From Lachnospiraceae bacterium UBA3287 (GTDB taxonomy: Bacteria > Bacillota > Clostridia > Lachnospirales > Lachnospiraceae): a stretch of DNA of 26,181 nucleotides. The notes below the pieces were generated by a model. The model did no database searches. It saw nothing but the letters and a program-made list of their open reading frames with translations, and was not told where the DNA came from. The position numbers and the translations under genes are program-made. Positions 6,492-15,049 of the stretch are shown here, piece after piece (position 1 is the first letter of the stretch; every line of letters starts with the position of its first letter). The DNA lies in the NCBI GenBank assembly GCA_002362155.1, contig DETN01000117.1, forward strand, positions 3,417 to 29,597. The letters are read 5' to 3'.

Positions 6492-8544
6492 TTTCCTTAA
6501 AAGCCAGGCCCGTCTTTTCGGACGGCGCATGGCCTGCACGGTCATTTCTTTCCTGGTATGGTTCTTTACCTTCCCGGTGGGGACATGCCTGATCCTCCTG
6601 CAGGACGGGGCGGATGCAGCCTACAGGGTCGACATGCTCAGCAGCTTTCTGGGCTTCCGGTCCTGGACCTTTGTCTTTACGGCGGCTTCGGCCTTTGTCC
6701 TGGCCATCGAGGGCATCAGCTGGCTCTTCTCCAGGCAGAAGGTGGACTTTTACGAAAGCATGCCCATAAAGAGAAAGAAACGGTTCAGTGCCATCTGGAT
6801 CAACAGCTTTCTGATCTGGCTGATCCCCTTTGCGATCTTTGCATTCGGGACCGGTGCCTGGATCGCGGCAGGAGGCTATCTCATGCCAATGGTCATGGCA
6901 GACATCGGCGTCAGCCTTCTGCGGCAGGCCCTGCTCTTTATCACGGTCTATGCCGTGACCACAGTCTTCGGCCTGCTGACAGGAAATATCTTCAGTGCAG
7001 TGGCCCTTTCCTTTATCTTTAACATTTATCTGCCGGTCACCACTTTCCTGGGCCGCTGGCTCTGCGAGCAGTTCCTGGTGACAGATCCCACAGGGATCAA
7101 CAACCTGTTTACCAAAATGGCATCCTGGCTGACGCCGGTGGGCAACTATTATTCCTACGCAGGGGAATACAGCGGCGAGACGACCCTGGTCGTCCTCCGC
7201 TACATGGTCAAGAAGGCCCTGCCGGGGGACATCAGGAACCTGGCCCTGTTTCTGGTCTTTACCCTGATCGCGGCCTTCCTGTTTAAGAAACGTAAGAACG
7301 AAATGGCCGGCGTATCCCTGGCCTTTCCCGGCATCGTTCCCCTGATCATGATCCTGCTGCTGGTTCCCGGCATGCTGATGACGGGACTGGTGGTGGGTAC
7401 CATCCTTCCCGGCTTCACTGCGGAGCGGTTTGTCATCTGGGCCATCCTCATGGTCCTGATCGGCATGGCAGCCAACTGCCTGATCGAAGCCTATATCGAA
7501 GGGGATATCCGTTTTGCCTTCCGCAGATTCTGGGCCTTTCTTGTGGCAGCGGTCCTTGCTGTGGGCATCTTCGGCGCCATCTTCTTTGACGTTTTCGGCT
7601 ATGACAGCTATGTTCCTTCCGCAGATTCTGTAAAGGGAGGCGTGTTTATGACCAGCCAGAGAGAAGACTTCTGGAGGCTCAGGACCATGGAGACCTATGA
7701 CGAAGAGACCTATCCGGCAGTTCTCGTCACAAATACGGAGGACATTCTGGAGCTTGGAAGGATCGGCCAGAAGGCCCTGATCGACAGGGACAAAAACATG
7801 GCGCAGACAGAAGGCTGGGAGACCTATATCAGCTATGTGGGCAATAATGACAGAATAGAGACAAGGCATATCCTGATCCCCGCTGATATCGACAGAGACC
7901 TGATGGACCGCCTTCTTAAAGATCCGGCTTTCCGTGAGGATCTCTATCCCGGCCTGGGGGCGGACCCCGGCCTGTGCGCGGGCGTGTTATGGAACAATGT
8001 CTTTTACTATGAAGACACCCTTCTGGCAGAAGGGGACAAGGCACCTGCTTTTGCGGAAAAGATCCTTGAAGCCTATAAAAAGGATCTGGAAGCTGCCGCC
8101 TTTGATCAGATCGCGGACGGCAGGCTCTGCGGCATCCTGAATCTGTCCTGCACTGCGGAGGGAGATCCGGACGGAAAGGAATACAATGATTATTCCCTTC
8201 CTGTCTACAGATCCTTTAAGAAGACCCGGGCCCTTTTAAAGAAAAAGGAAGCAGATATGTCCGTTCCGGATCCCGATATGATCCGGTCTGTTGAGATCTC
8301 TTATTATAATAACGCAGAGCAGATCAGCAGGACCTATGAGGATCCTGAGAAGATCCGGCAGATCACGGAAGGACTGGCCGGCACCGATATGTACTACGAT
8401 ATCCCTTTTGAAAGCCGGGACAATAAAGGCATAAACGTCCTCATTACCTGGAAGAAGGAGAAACCGGAAGATTATTACAGCTACAGCTTCAGAAAAGGCG
8501 GCATCCCCGGCTTCGTACGGGAAGACCTGGAGATCGCTCCCTGA
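6463..8544 (+). CDS. ABC transporter permease, ABC-2-like, with large C-terminal soluble domain
   Basis: A 693-residue membrane protein. Residues about 15-375 contain hydrophobic segments in two groups (about 20-160 and 165-290) plus two or three near 290-375. The last 310 residues or so are polar and charged, with no further clear membrane helix, and probably form one extracytoplasmic domain. This resembles permeases annotated with DUF6449 in Clostridia; that domain name is from memory. GGAGG (6449-6453) supports the start, which lies inside the ATPase gene. With gntR and the ATPase it forms a three-gene operon closed by the terminator at 8585. The cargo is unknown. Confidence 0.85.
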   Translation: MTSKNSSSDNFLKSQARLFGRRMACTVISFLVWFFTFPVGTCLILLQDGADAAYRVDMLSSFLGFRSWTFVFTAASAFVLAIEGISWLFSRQKVDFYESMPIKRKKRFSAIWINSFLIWLIPFAIFAFGTGAWIAAGGYLMPMVMADIGVSLLRQALLFITVYAVTTVFGLLTGNIFSAVALSFIFNIYLPVTTFLGRWLCEQFLVTDPTGINNLFTKMASWLTPVGNYYSYAGEYSGETTLVVLRYMVKKALPGDIRNLALFLVFTLIAAFLFKKRKNEMAGVSLAFPGIVPLIMILLLVPGMLMTGLVVGTILPGFTAERFVIWAILMVLIGMAANCLIEAYIEGDIRFAFRRFWAFLVAAVLAVGIFGAIFFDVFGYDSYVPSADSVKGGVFMTSQREDFWRLRTMETYDEETYPAVLVTNTEDILELGRIGQKALIDRDKNMAQTEGWETYISYVGNNDRIETRHILIPADIDRDLMDRLLKDPAFREDLYPGLGADPGLCAGVLWNNVFYYEDTLLAEGDKAPAFAEKILEAYKKDLEAAAFDQIADGRLCGILNLSCTAEGDPDGKEYNDYSLPVYRSFKKTRALLKKKEADMSVPDPDMIRSVEISYYNNAEQISRTYEDPEKIRQITEGLAGTDMYYDIPFESRDNKGINVLITWKKEKPEDYYSYSFRKGGIPGFVREDLEIAP

Positions 8545-8584
8545 TCAGATAATAATCCGGCATAAAGACGCGGCATGAAATATG

Positions 8585-8622
8585 CAGGCGGCCCTGTGAA
8601 TCATCACAGGGCCGCCTGTTTT
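8585..8622 (+). terminator. Strong terminator of the gntR-ABC operon
   Basis: A perfect 15-bp GC-rich stem (8585-8599 with 8604-8618), loop ATCA, followed by TTTT. It lies 40 bp past the permease stop codon. Confidence 0.9.
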
Positions 8623-8742
8623 CGTCATGCTCCCCCGGCTCTCCCCGGTTGTTTTTCTGTGTTCCGTCTGTCCGTTTATTCTCCTTCATTCGTTTTTCTT
8701 CCCTTCGGACCGGTAAAAAATGTCTTTTTGCCCTCTTTCATA

Positions 8743-8791
8743 TGTAAATTTGTGTAAATTTTTGTTAAAGTCGTGTTAAGGTTTCCGTAAA
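8743..8791 (+). promoter_or_regulatory. Probable Pho box (five direct repeats)
   Basis: TGTAAA (8743), TGTAAA (8753), TGTTAA (8763), TGTTAA (8774) and CGTAAA (8786) repeat every 10-12 bp, about one helical turn. Four of the five are exact reverse complements of TTTACA/TTAACA, the Firmicutes PhoP half-site. They end just upstream of the expected -35 position of the Na/Pi cotransporter promoter. Phosphate-starvation activation by a PhoP-type regulator is therefore likely. Confidence 0.65.
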
Positions 8792-8817
8792 GCTCTTTTC
8801 GGATGATACCGCCGTGA

Positions 8818-8823
8818 TATAAT
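8818..8823 (+). promoter_or_regulatory. -10 element of the Na/Pi cotransporter promoter
   Basis: A perfect TATAAT. No TTGACA-like -35 lies 16-18 bp upstream, which fits a promoter that needs an activator bound at the adjacent repeats. The leader to the GTG start is about 50 nt. Confidence 0.65.
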
Positions 8824-8880
8824 TCTGAAGATACTGACCTTCCGGTCTGTTGATGTTTTATATGGAAAAGGAGATTTTTT

Positions 8881-10704
8881 GTGGACATTTTCTATAAAGT
8901 GATCGCCCTTCTGGGCGGCCTGTCCATGTTCCTGTACGGAATGCGGATGATGGGCGACGGCCTGAAGAGCTCTTCGGGCGGGGCCATGAAAGCGGCCCTG
9001 GCCAAGGTTACCAACCGGCCTGTCATCGGTTTTCTCTTCGGTATGCTGGTCACCTGCATGATCCAGTCCTCTACGGCCACCATCGTTCTGACGGTGGGTC
9101 TGGTGGGAGCGGGCTTTCTGACCTTCCGCCAGTCCGTGGGCATAGTCCTGGGCGCCAACGTAGGTACGGCCATTACGGCCCAGATCATTCGTCTGATGGA
9201 CCTGAACGCCGGCGCCACCAGCTTCCTCTACTTCTTCAAGGCCGATAACCTGGCCCCCATGGCCCTGCTCATCGGCATGATCTGCATCATGTTTATTAAG
9301 GGAGACAGAGCCACCACCGTAGGCAGCATCGCCACCGGCTTCGGTATTCTCTTTATGGGCCTCATTTACATGGGGTCTGCCGTCTCCGACATGGGCGACG
9401 GGCTCAGCAACCTTCTGACAGCCTTTGAAGACAATTACCTGCTGGGATTTCTGGCCGGCGTACTGGTCACGGGCATCATTCAGAGCTCCTCGGCCGTAGT
9501 CGGTATCCTCCAGTCCCTGGCATCTACCGTAGGCCTTAATTTCTGCGGCGTCTTTGCCGTCATCATCGGCGTCAACATCGGCGACTGTCTGACCACCTTC
9601 CTGGTCAGCCGGATCGGGGCGAGGCCCGAGCAGATCCGGACAGCCATGGTCCACGTCATTTACAACATCATTGCGGCGACCCTCCTGATCGTTTCCCTGA
9701 CCCTGCTCCGGCTGACAGGGATCCTGAGCAATGATTTCTGGTACATGCAGCTGAATTCCGGCGGCGTTGCCAACGTCCACGGCGCCTTCCGTCTGATCCC
9801 CGCCGTGATCCTTCTTCCCTTTTCCGGCATTCTGGCCTCTCTGGCCGAAAGGGTCGTTCCGGACAAAGCCCAGGAGGAAGTTGAGGATCTGGAGCTGGAA
9901 GAGAGCGTCAGGGAGCTGGATATGCACCTGATCTCCAACCCCGTTCTGGCCCTGGACCAGTCGGGCGAGCTGATCCTCCATATGGGAAAGACAGCCATGC
10001 ACAACTACGATTCCTGCATCCAGCAGCTCTATGACTATGAAGACGCCAGATTCAGCCGCATGGAGAAGCGGGAGGACCTGCTGGACCATATGGCGGACGC
10101 ATCCAACCGCTATGTAGTGGATGTCTCTCCCTACATCAACATGGAGAGGGATACCCTGCGGCAGAGCTTCCAGATCAAGGCCCTTACCTGCTATGAGCGG
10201 ATCGGAGACCATGCCATCAACATTGCCAAGGACCTGGCCGGCCTCAAGGCCCAGAAGGGAAAATTCTCCGAAATGGCCCTTGCGGACATCGAGGTCCTGG
10301 CCACAGCCGTCCGGAACATTCTGGAGCTGGCGGAGAAGGCCGTTACGACCCAGGAATACGCCGACGCGATCAAGATCGAACCTCTGGAAGAGGTGGTGGA
10401 CGCCCTGACGGAAGCCCTCCGTTCCCGCCATATCCAGCGTATGACCCGGGGAGACTGCGACGTTTACAGCGGCATCCAGTACGACAACATCCTCTCCAAC
10501 ATGGAAAGGATCGCCGACCAGTGCTCCGATCTGGGCCTGGCGGTCATGGTTCTGACCCGCAGCAGCATCCTGGGCCAGGAGCACCAGTATATTCATGATG
10601 TGCACAGGGATCTGGGCAAGAACTATCAGGTCCTCTACCGCCAGGAGTACGACCGCTACTTCGGCATCCTGGAGAAAAATGACCGGATGAAAGAGGAAGC
10701 GTAA
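8881..10704 (+). CDS. Na/Pi cotransporter family protein with C-terminal PhoU-like domain
   Basis: A 607-residue protein. The membrane part (about 1-330) holds the two inverted Na/Pi-cotransporter repeats. The first has QSST (62-65) and GANVGT (91-96); the second has QSSSA (from about 201) and GVNIGD (from about 230). Residues about 345-590 are helical and match PhoU-like domains often attached to bacterial members. It probably imports phosphate with sodium; the PhoU part may control activity. It starts with GTG 8 nt after AAAAGGAG; an ATG at 8862 is out of frame. It is a single-gene unit between the Pho box and the terminator at 10729. Confidence 0.92.
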   Translation: MDIFYKVIALLGGLSMFLYGMRMMGDGLKSSSGGAMKAALAKVTNRPVIGFLFGMLVTCMIQSSTATIVLTVGLVGAGFLTFRQSVGIVLGANVGTAITAQIIRLMDLNAGATSFLYFFKADNLAPMALLIGMICIMFIKGDRATTVGSIATGFGILFMGLIYMGSAVSDMGDGLSNLLTAFEDNYLLGFLAGVLVTGIIQSSSAVVGILQSLASTVGLNFCGVFAVIIGVNIGDCLTTFLVSRIGARPEQIRTAMVHVIYNIIAATLLIVSLTLLRLTGILSNDFWYMQLNSGGVANVHGAFRLIPAVILLPFSGILASLAERVVPDKAQEEVEDLELEESVRELDMHLISNPVLALDQSGELILHMGKTAMHNYDSCIQQLYDYEDARFSRMEKREDLLDHMADASNRYVVDVSPYINMERDTLRQSFQIKALTCYERIGDHAINIAKDLAGLKAQKGKFSEMALADIEVLATAVRNILELAEKAVTTQEYADAIKIEPLEEVVDALTEALRSRHIQRMTRGDCDVYSGIQYDNILSNMERIADQCSDLGLAVMVLTRSSILGQEHQYIHDVHRDLGKNYQVLYRQEYDRYFGILEKNDRMKEEA

Positions 10705-10728
10705 TGCTCCGGTAAAGAAGAGATTAAC

Positions 10729-10757
10729 AAAAGTGCCCGGGAAAGCCGGGCACTTTT
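10729..10757 (+). terminator. Terminator of the Na/Pi cotransporter gene
   Basis: A 12-bp stem, AAAAGTGCCCGG (10729-10740) with CCGGGCACTTTT (10746-10757), and a 5-nt loop; the T run forms the end of the stem. Confidence 0.85.
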
Positions 10758-10760
10758 GCG

Positions 10761-10766
10761 TATAAT
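10761..10766 (+). promoter_or_regulatory. Possible -10 element for the alpha/beta hydrolase gene
   Basis: A perfect TATAAT lies 40 bp before the hydrolase start, directly after the preceding terminator. The -35 region falls within the terminator stem and is poor, so this is only a candidate. Confidence 0.35.
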
Positions 10767-10805
10767 GAGGGGAAATCTGAAGGAAAAAGGAATCGAGGAA
10801 AGACC

Positions 10806-11663
10806 ATGCGCTCATATGCGAAGGAACTTCATAAATTTGAGGCCCGCCACCACTACCGGGACGAAGTGGTGAATGGACGACGTTTTCATTATCTGCTGTG
10901 CGGCTGCGGAGACCAGACCTTGACCTTTCTGGTGGGAGGCCTGGGACGCAGTATTCTCTGGTTCCCCTATATCAGAAAGCTGGAGAAGCACTACCGGATC
11001 CTGACCTTCGACTATCCCTTCGAATGCCGGACCAACGACGAGCTGATCGAAGCCATCCACGACCTCCACGTCCAACTTGGCATTGAAAAGACCGTGGTCA
11101 TAGGCTCCTCCATAGGAGGCTACTTTGCCCAGATGTATGCCATGCGCTATAAGGAGAACGTCTCTGCCATGTGCCTCTTTTCGACGGCTGCCTTTTCCGC
11201 CAGGACCCTGGAGGGCCTGAAGGAAAAGTACGGAAAGCTCCGTGAGAAGGCCACCATCGGTCTGGTCAGAGCCCTTCCCTATACCTTTATTAAGCCTGTC
11301 AGGATCTTTCTGCTGCGCCGCACCTGGGTGGGCATCAGCGACAGCGAAAGAGCCTACATGAACGGTCTTTTAAAGGAAATCTACCGGAACTATACGGCCA
11401 GGGAGGATATCTACATGTCCAGGCGCTTCTTTGACATGCTCCGTCAGAAGCCTGCTTCCAGAGAAGACTTCCTCTACCTCAGAGGAAAGATCCTCCTGCG
11501 TCTGCCCGAGGACGATAAGACCTTCAGCGAAGAGATGCAGAAAGACCTGGTGGAGATGATGCCCGGCTGCGTGCTGGAGCGGGTGCGGGGCGGACATATG
11601 GCCACCATGATGCGGCCCGAGGAATACGCCGATACCATAGACTATTTCCTGGCCAGTATGTAA
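10806..11663 (+). CDS. Alpha/beta hydrolase
   Basis: A 285-residue cytosolic protein. The nucleophile elbow GSSIGGYFAQ (100-109) places the catalytic serine at Ser102. GGHMATMMRPEEY near the C-terminus supplies the histidine (H264), and an aspartate in LPEDDKTF may complete the triad. VGGLGRS (43-49) sits where the oxyanion-hole loop is expected. The length and layout are normal for small esterase/peptidase-like family members; the substrate is unknown. The ribosome binding site is a purine-rich GAGGAAAG. It is monocistronic, with a terminator at 11694. Confidence 0.85.
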   Translation: MRSYAKELHKFEARHHYRDEVVNGRRFHYLLCGCGDQTLTFLVGGLGRSILWFPYIRKLEKHYRILTFDYPFECRTNDELIEAIHDLHVQLGIEKTVVIGSSIGGYFAQMYAMRYKENVSAMCLFSTAAFSARTLEGLKEKYGKLREKATIGLVRALPYTFIKPVRIFLLRRTWVGISDSERAYMNGLLKEIYRNYTAREDIYMSRRFFDMLRQKPASREDFLYLRGKILLRLPEDDKTFSEEMQKDLVEMMPGCVLERVRGGHMATMMRPEEYADTIDYFLASM

Positions 11664-11693
11664 AAAAATATACAAACTGTTCCGATCTCCCGG

Positions 11694-11720
11694 GTCCTGC
11701 GGTCTTCCGCAGGACTTTTT
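11694..11720 (+). terminator. Terminator of the hydrolase gene
   Basis: A perfect 9-bp stem GTCCTGCGG/CCGCAGGAC (11694-11702 with 11707-11715), loop TCTT, followed by TTTTT. Confidence 0.9.
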
Positions 11721-11794
11721 CTGCATATATACAGACGTATCATATACAGGAAGGTCGGGCAGGATGTTCTGCAGGATGTTCTTTCATTTTTTTA

Positions 11795-11822
11795 TTTACA
11801 TAAAGCTGACAATGGGTATAAA
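11795..11822 (+). promoter_or_regulatory. Promoter of the flavin reductase gene
   Basis: TTTACA (11795-11800) and TATAAA (11817-11822) are separated by 16 bp. The leader to the start codon is about 45 nt. Confidence 0.6.
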
Positions 11823-11872
11823 GTGTAAGTGTATGATTTTGTTACCACTTTCACAGACAAGGAGTAATGGAT

Positions 11873-13930
11873 ATGGCAAAAGACAAGAAACTGATCAGCA
11901 GACGCGATTTTATCAAGGGTGCGGCTGCAGGCGTTGTCTCCATGGCAGCCCTCAGCGTCGTGGATATCGCGGCCAACCTGAGTAAGGGGGAAAAGGGATC
12001 AAGCGCAGGCGCAGCCGCCACAGGAGAAGCCGGCGGACAGACCGCCCAGGGGACCGGTCTTAAATATACACCCGGCACTTATTCCGCGACGGCCAAGGGC
12101 ATCAGCTCTGACGTCAGCGTAACGATGACTTTCAGCGAAGACGCCATTACAGACGTTCAGATCGATGTTTCCGGAGAGACCAAAGGCATCGGCGCAGATA
12201 TCGGACCTGCCATGCAGGAAGCCATCATGTCTGCCCAGACCGCAAATGTGGACGCCGTAGCTTCCGCTACCGTCACATCCGACGCCATCAAGAAAGCAGC
12301 GGCCGACTGTATCTCCCAGGCCTCCGGCCAGGAGTTCACCCTCGCTGCAGAAGAGGCAGCGGCAGGCGACTGGCTGGGCACAGCTCCCGAAATCGCAGAC
12401 GCGGATATCAAAGAGACCATCGACACCGACGTTCTGGTAGTCGGCCTTGGTACGGGCGGATGGATCACCACTATGACGGCCGCCGAGACCGGTGTCAAGG
12501 TCACTGTCATCGAGAAGAGAGAAGAACCCACCACCATCCGTGAGGATATCGGTTCCATCGGTTCCAAGATCCAGCTCAAAGAGATCGAAGAGCATCCCGA
12601 GCTTGCCATCGACAAGATGGAAGCTCTGCAGGAGCTGGTCCGCTACAGCGCTGGCTACTGCGATTCCGACCTGATCAAGGTATGGATCAATGAGTCCGGC
12701 GAAATGGTGGACTGGCTGACCAACATCTTCGAGAAGGACGGCAAGTACTACATGAGCCTGGAAGGCGGCGTAGGCAACCTGGACGATCCCGGACGCGACA
12801 AGGCTTATGCTACCGGCCACAGCCCCCACAAGACCGATGAGTACGCCGACGACGATACCGTGACCATCAACAGCCTCTTTACAGACTACTGCAACGAGGT
12901 CGGCGATGTTGACTTCCGCTTCAGCACCACTCTGGTCAGACTGGTGCAGGACGATACCGACAAGGTCACAGGCGTCATCGCCCAGGACGGCGACGGCAAC
13001 TACATTAAGATCAACACCTCCAAGGGCGTGATCATCTGCACCGGCGGCTATGCCACCAACACCGAGATGATGAAGGCTCTGCAGCCTCAGACCCTGGATA
13101 TGAAGGTCCAGTATACACTGGGTTCCACTGCCGACGGTTCCGGCATCAAGGCCATGATGTGGGCAGGCGCTGCTCTGGATCCCACCCATGCATCCATGAT
13201 GTTCAACCGCTGCTGCGTCAAGCCCGACGAGACCGCAGGCTACAAGACCACCGGCAAGTGGTTCTGGTTCGGCGAGCAGCCTTTCCTGAAGGTCAACCTG
13301 AACGGCAAGCGCTTCTGCAATGAATCCGGCCCTTACGAATTCATGCTCCACTCCATGGAGATGCAGCCTCACCACACCTATATCGACGTGTTCGACGCCA
13401 ACAACGAGAAGTACTGCGAGCAGTTCGACGAAGTGGGCTGCTGCCGTCTGTTCAAGTTCCCCAACGGCGCCCTGTCCAACATGCCTTATTCCTTCGTATG
13501 GTCCAGAAACGAGGGCCTTATGGAAGACGGCTATCTGATGCAGGCGGATACCCTTGAGGAGCTGGCCGAAAAGCTCAACATCCCCGCCGACAACTTCGTA
13601 GCCACCGTAGAGCGCTACAACGAGCTCTGCGCAAAGGGCGTGGACGAAGACTACGGCAAGGAAAAGCACAGAATGACCCCCGTGGATACGCCTCCCTACT
13701 ATGGCATCCGTACCTGCGCATGGCATCTGACCACTCTGAACGGCTGCCGCATCAATACAGATATGCAGGTCATCCGTGAGGACGGCACCGCCATCGAGGG
13801 CCTCTATGCAACAGGCGACGCCTCCGGCGGTTTCTTCTCCACCACCTATCCCAACCTGATGACAGGTCTGGCCTGCGGCCGTACCATGACCTTCGGCAGA
13901 CATGCTGCCAAGGTCGTCTGCGCTAAGTAA
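11873..13930 (+). CDS. Tat-exported FMN/FAD-dependent reductase (fumarate/urocanate reductase-like)
   Basis: A 685-residue protein. A twin-arginine signal comes first (SRRDFIKG, 9-16, then a hydrophobic stretch), followed by an Ala/Gly-rich linker. An FMN-binding domain spans about 66-150; DAVASATVTS (127-136) looks like an ApbE flavinylation site with Thr133 as the FMN carrier. The FAD domain begins at DVLVVGLGTGG (186-196) with Glu214 after the second strand, and ends with GLYATGDASGG and a final FAD-contact segment. There is no CXXCH, so no haem domain. The family uses organic acceptors such as fumarate, urocanate or other enoates in anaerobic respiration; the substrate is not identifiable. 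I prefer ATG 11873, 8 nt after GGAG (11861-11864), over ATG 11867, only 2 nt after it. Confidence 0.88.
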   Translation: MAKDKKLISRRDFIKGAAAGVVSMAALSVVDIAANLSKGEKGSSAGAAATGEAGGQTAQGTGLKYTPGTYSATAKGISSDVSVTMTFSEDAITDVQIDVSGETKGIGADIGPAMQEAIMSAQTANVDAVASATVTSDAIKKAAADCISQASGQEFTLAAEEAAAGDWLGTAPEIADADIKETIDTDVLVVGLGTGGWITTMTAAETGVKVTVIEKREEPTTIREDIGSIGSKIQLKEIEEHPELAIDKMEALQELVRYSAGYCDSDLIKVWINESGEMVDWLTNIFEKDGKYYMSLEGGVGNLDDPGRDKAYATGHSPHKTDEYADDDTVTINSLFTDYCNEVGDVDFRFSTTLVRLVQDDTDKVTGVIAQDGDGNYIKINTSKGVIICTGGYATNTEMMKALQPQTLDMKVQYTLGSTADGSGIKAMMWAGAALDPTHASMMFNRCCVKPDETAGYKTTGKWFWFGEQPFLKVNLNGKRFCNESGPYEFMLHSMEMQPHHTYIDVFDANNEKYCEQFDEVGCCRLFKFPNGALSNMPYSFVWSRNEGLMEDGYLMQADTLEELAEKLNIPADNFVATVERYNELCAKGVDEDYGKEKHRMTPVDTPPYYGIRTCAWHLTTLNGCRINTDMQVIREDGTAIEGLYATGDASGGFFSTTYPNLMTGLACGRTMTFGRHAAKVVCAK

Positions 13931-13962
13931 GACGGTTCCGGCTTCAGAAACGGAATAAAAAA

Positions 13963-14018
13963 GCGGCAGAGAGCATCTGCCGCATAGAGAGAGCCTCCGG
14001 TTTTCCGGAGGCTCTTTT
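13963..14018 (+). terminator. Two tandem hairpins ending the flavin reductase gene
   Basis: The first hairpin is GCGGCAGA/TCTGCCGC (13963-13970 with 13976-13983). The second is GAGCCTCCGG/CCGGAGGCTC (13991-14000 with 14005-14014), loop TTTT, followed by TTTT. The second is a standard terminator. It may also stop the convergent HAD gene, although its T run on the minus strand is weak. Confidence 0.85.
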
Positions 14019-14029
14019 CATGGACGGAT

Positions 14030-14875
14030 TCAGTAAAGGTGGTATCTTCCCTGCCCGGGGTCTTCTTCGTGCAGGATGGGCATGGCACCCGGGATGAGAC
14101 CGAAATGACAGAGGGCGTTCCAGATCCCGTCCCTGTCCAGGGCGGAGGTCACGTAGTCGGCCGCTGCCTTCAGGGCGGGGGTGGCGTTCCCCATGGCGAT
14201 GCCGCAGCCGGCTGCCCGGATCATCTCCATGTCGTTCTGTCCGTCGCCGAAGGCGAAGGTGTCTGTTATATCCAGGCCCAGAAGGGAACAGGTCTTATGG
14301 ATCCCCGTGGCTTTGGAAAAGCCTTTGGGGACCATTTCCACCACGATCTCGTTGTGGAAGATGAAGTCGTACCAGGGAGAGAGGGCTTCCACGAAGGGAG
14401 CAGTATCGGATCCGGTCAGGTCGCAGGCCAGCTTTACGATCTCCCATTTCCCCCAGGAATCCGTGATGGACAAAAGGGAATCCTCCATCTCCCGCATGAG
14501 CTTCTGGCCGTAGCGGTCATCCTTGAAATCCTCGTAGTCCATGTAGAGATGGCGGGGGCCCTCCAGGATGGGGCGGACCCTGTATTTTCGGGCTTCCTCC
14601 ATGGTCTTTATGACCAGGTCCTTTTCGATCAGCCTCTGGTAGAGGACTTCTCCCCGGTATTCGATCATGGTGCCGCAGCCGGAAACGATGCCGTCGAAGC
14701 CGATGGAAAGGAGATCTTCACTGGTCACAAAGCCTCTGGCCCTGCCGGTGCACAGAAAAGCCAGATGGCCGTTTTCCCTGGCCGTGCGGATGCCTTCCCT
14801 GCAGGAAGGGGGGATGTTGTTGTGGAAGTCCCAGATGGTGCCGTCTATGTCAAAAAACAATGCCTTGGGGGTCAA
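14030..14875 (-). CDS. HAD-superfamily hydrolase (Cof type)
   Basis: A 281-residue phosphatase-like protein. Motif I is FFDIDGT (nucleophile Asp9, acid Asp11), motif II lies in FLCTGRARG, and motif IV in FAFGDGQNDMEM, followed by AMGNA. A C2-type cap sits between motifs II and III, as in Cof/YidA sugar-phosphate phosphatases; the substrate is unknown. The start is uncertain. I use TTG at 14875 because it puts the DxD motif at the usual distance from the N-terminus and follows a purine-rich AAAGAGAG. An ATG at 14932 would add 19 residues but has no ribosome binding site. The frame stays open far upstream on the minus strand by chance, opposite the SEC-C gene. Confidence 0.85.
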   Translation of the reverse strand: MTPKALFFDIDGTIWDFHNNIPPSCREGIRTARENGHLAFLCTGRARGFVTSEDLLSIGFDGIVSGCGTMIEYRGEVLYQRLIEKDLVIKTMEEARKYRVRPILEGPRHLYMDYEDFKDDRYGQKLMREMEDSLLSITDSWGKWEIVKLACDLTGSDTAPFVEALSPWYDFIFHNEIVVEMVPKGFSKATGIHKTCSLLGLDITDTFAFGDGQNDMEMIRAAGCGIAMGNATPALKAAADYVTSALDRDGIWNALCHFGLIPGAMPILHEEDPGQGRYHLY

Positions 14876-14993
14876 TGAAATACGCTCTCTTTCTTCGGAA
14901 ATGCTTTTTCTGTATGCTTTGTAATGTAGCATATCCGGGAGAGATATGCCAGTGGACAAAAAGACACATGCGGATGAATTCTGCGCCTGTCTG

Positions 14994-15002
14994 TGGTAAG
15001 AT
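14994..15002 (+). promoter_or_regulatory. Possible extended -10 promoter for the SEC-C gene
   Basis: TGGTAAGAT, an extended -10 (TGn-TAAGAT), lies about 48 bp upstream of the start codon. There is no good -35 box. Confidence 0.35.
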
Positions 15003-15049
15003 GGAGTGGCCGGCCCCGCCAGATCTACCGGCAGAGAAAAGAGGAAAAC

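Noticed and set aside
8776..10815. A 679-codon open frame on the minus strand
   Set aside because: It is antisense to the Na/Pi cotransporter, whose repeats and PhoU region are clear.
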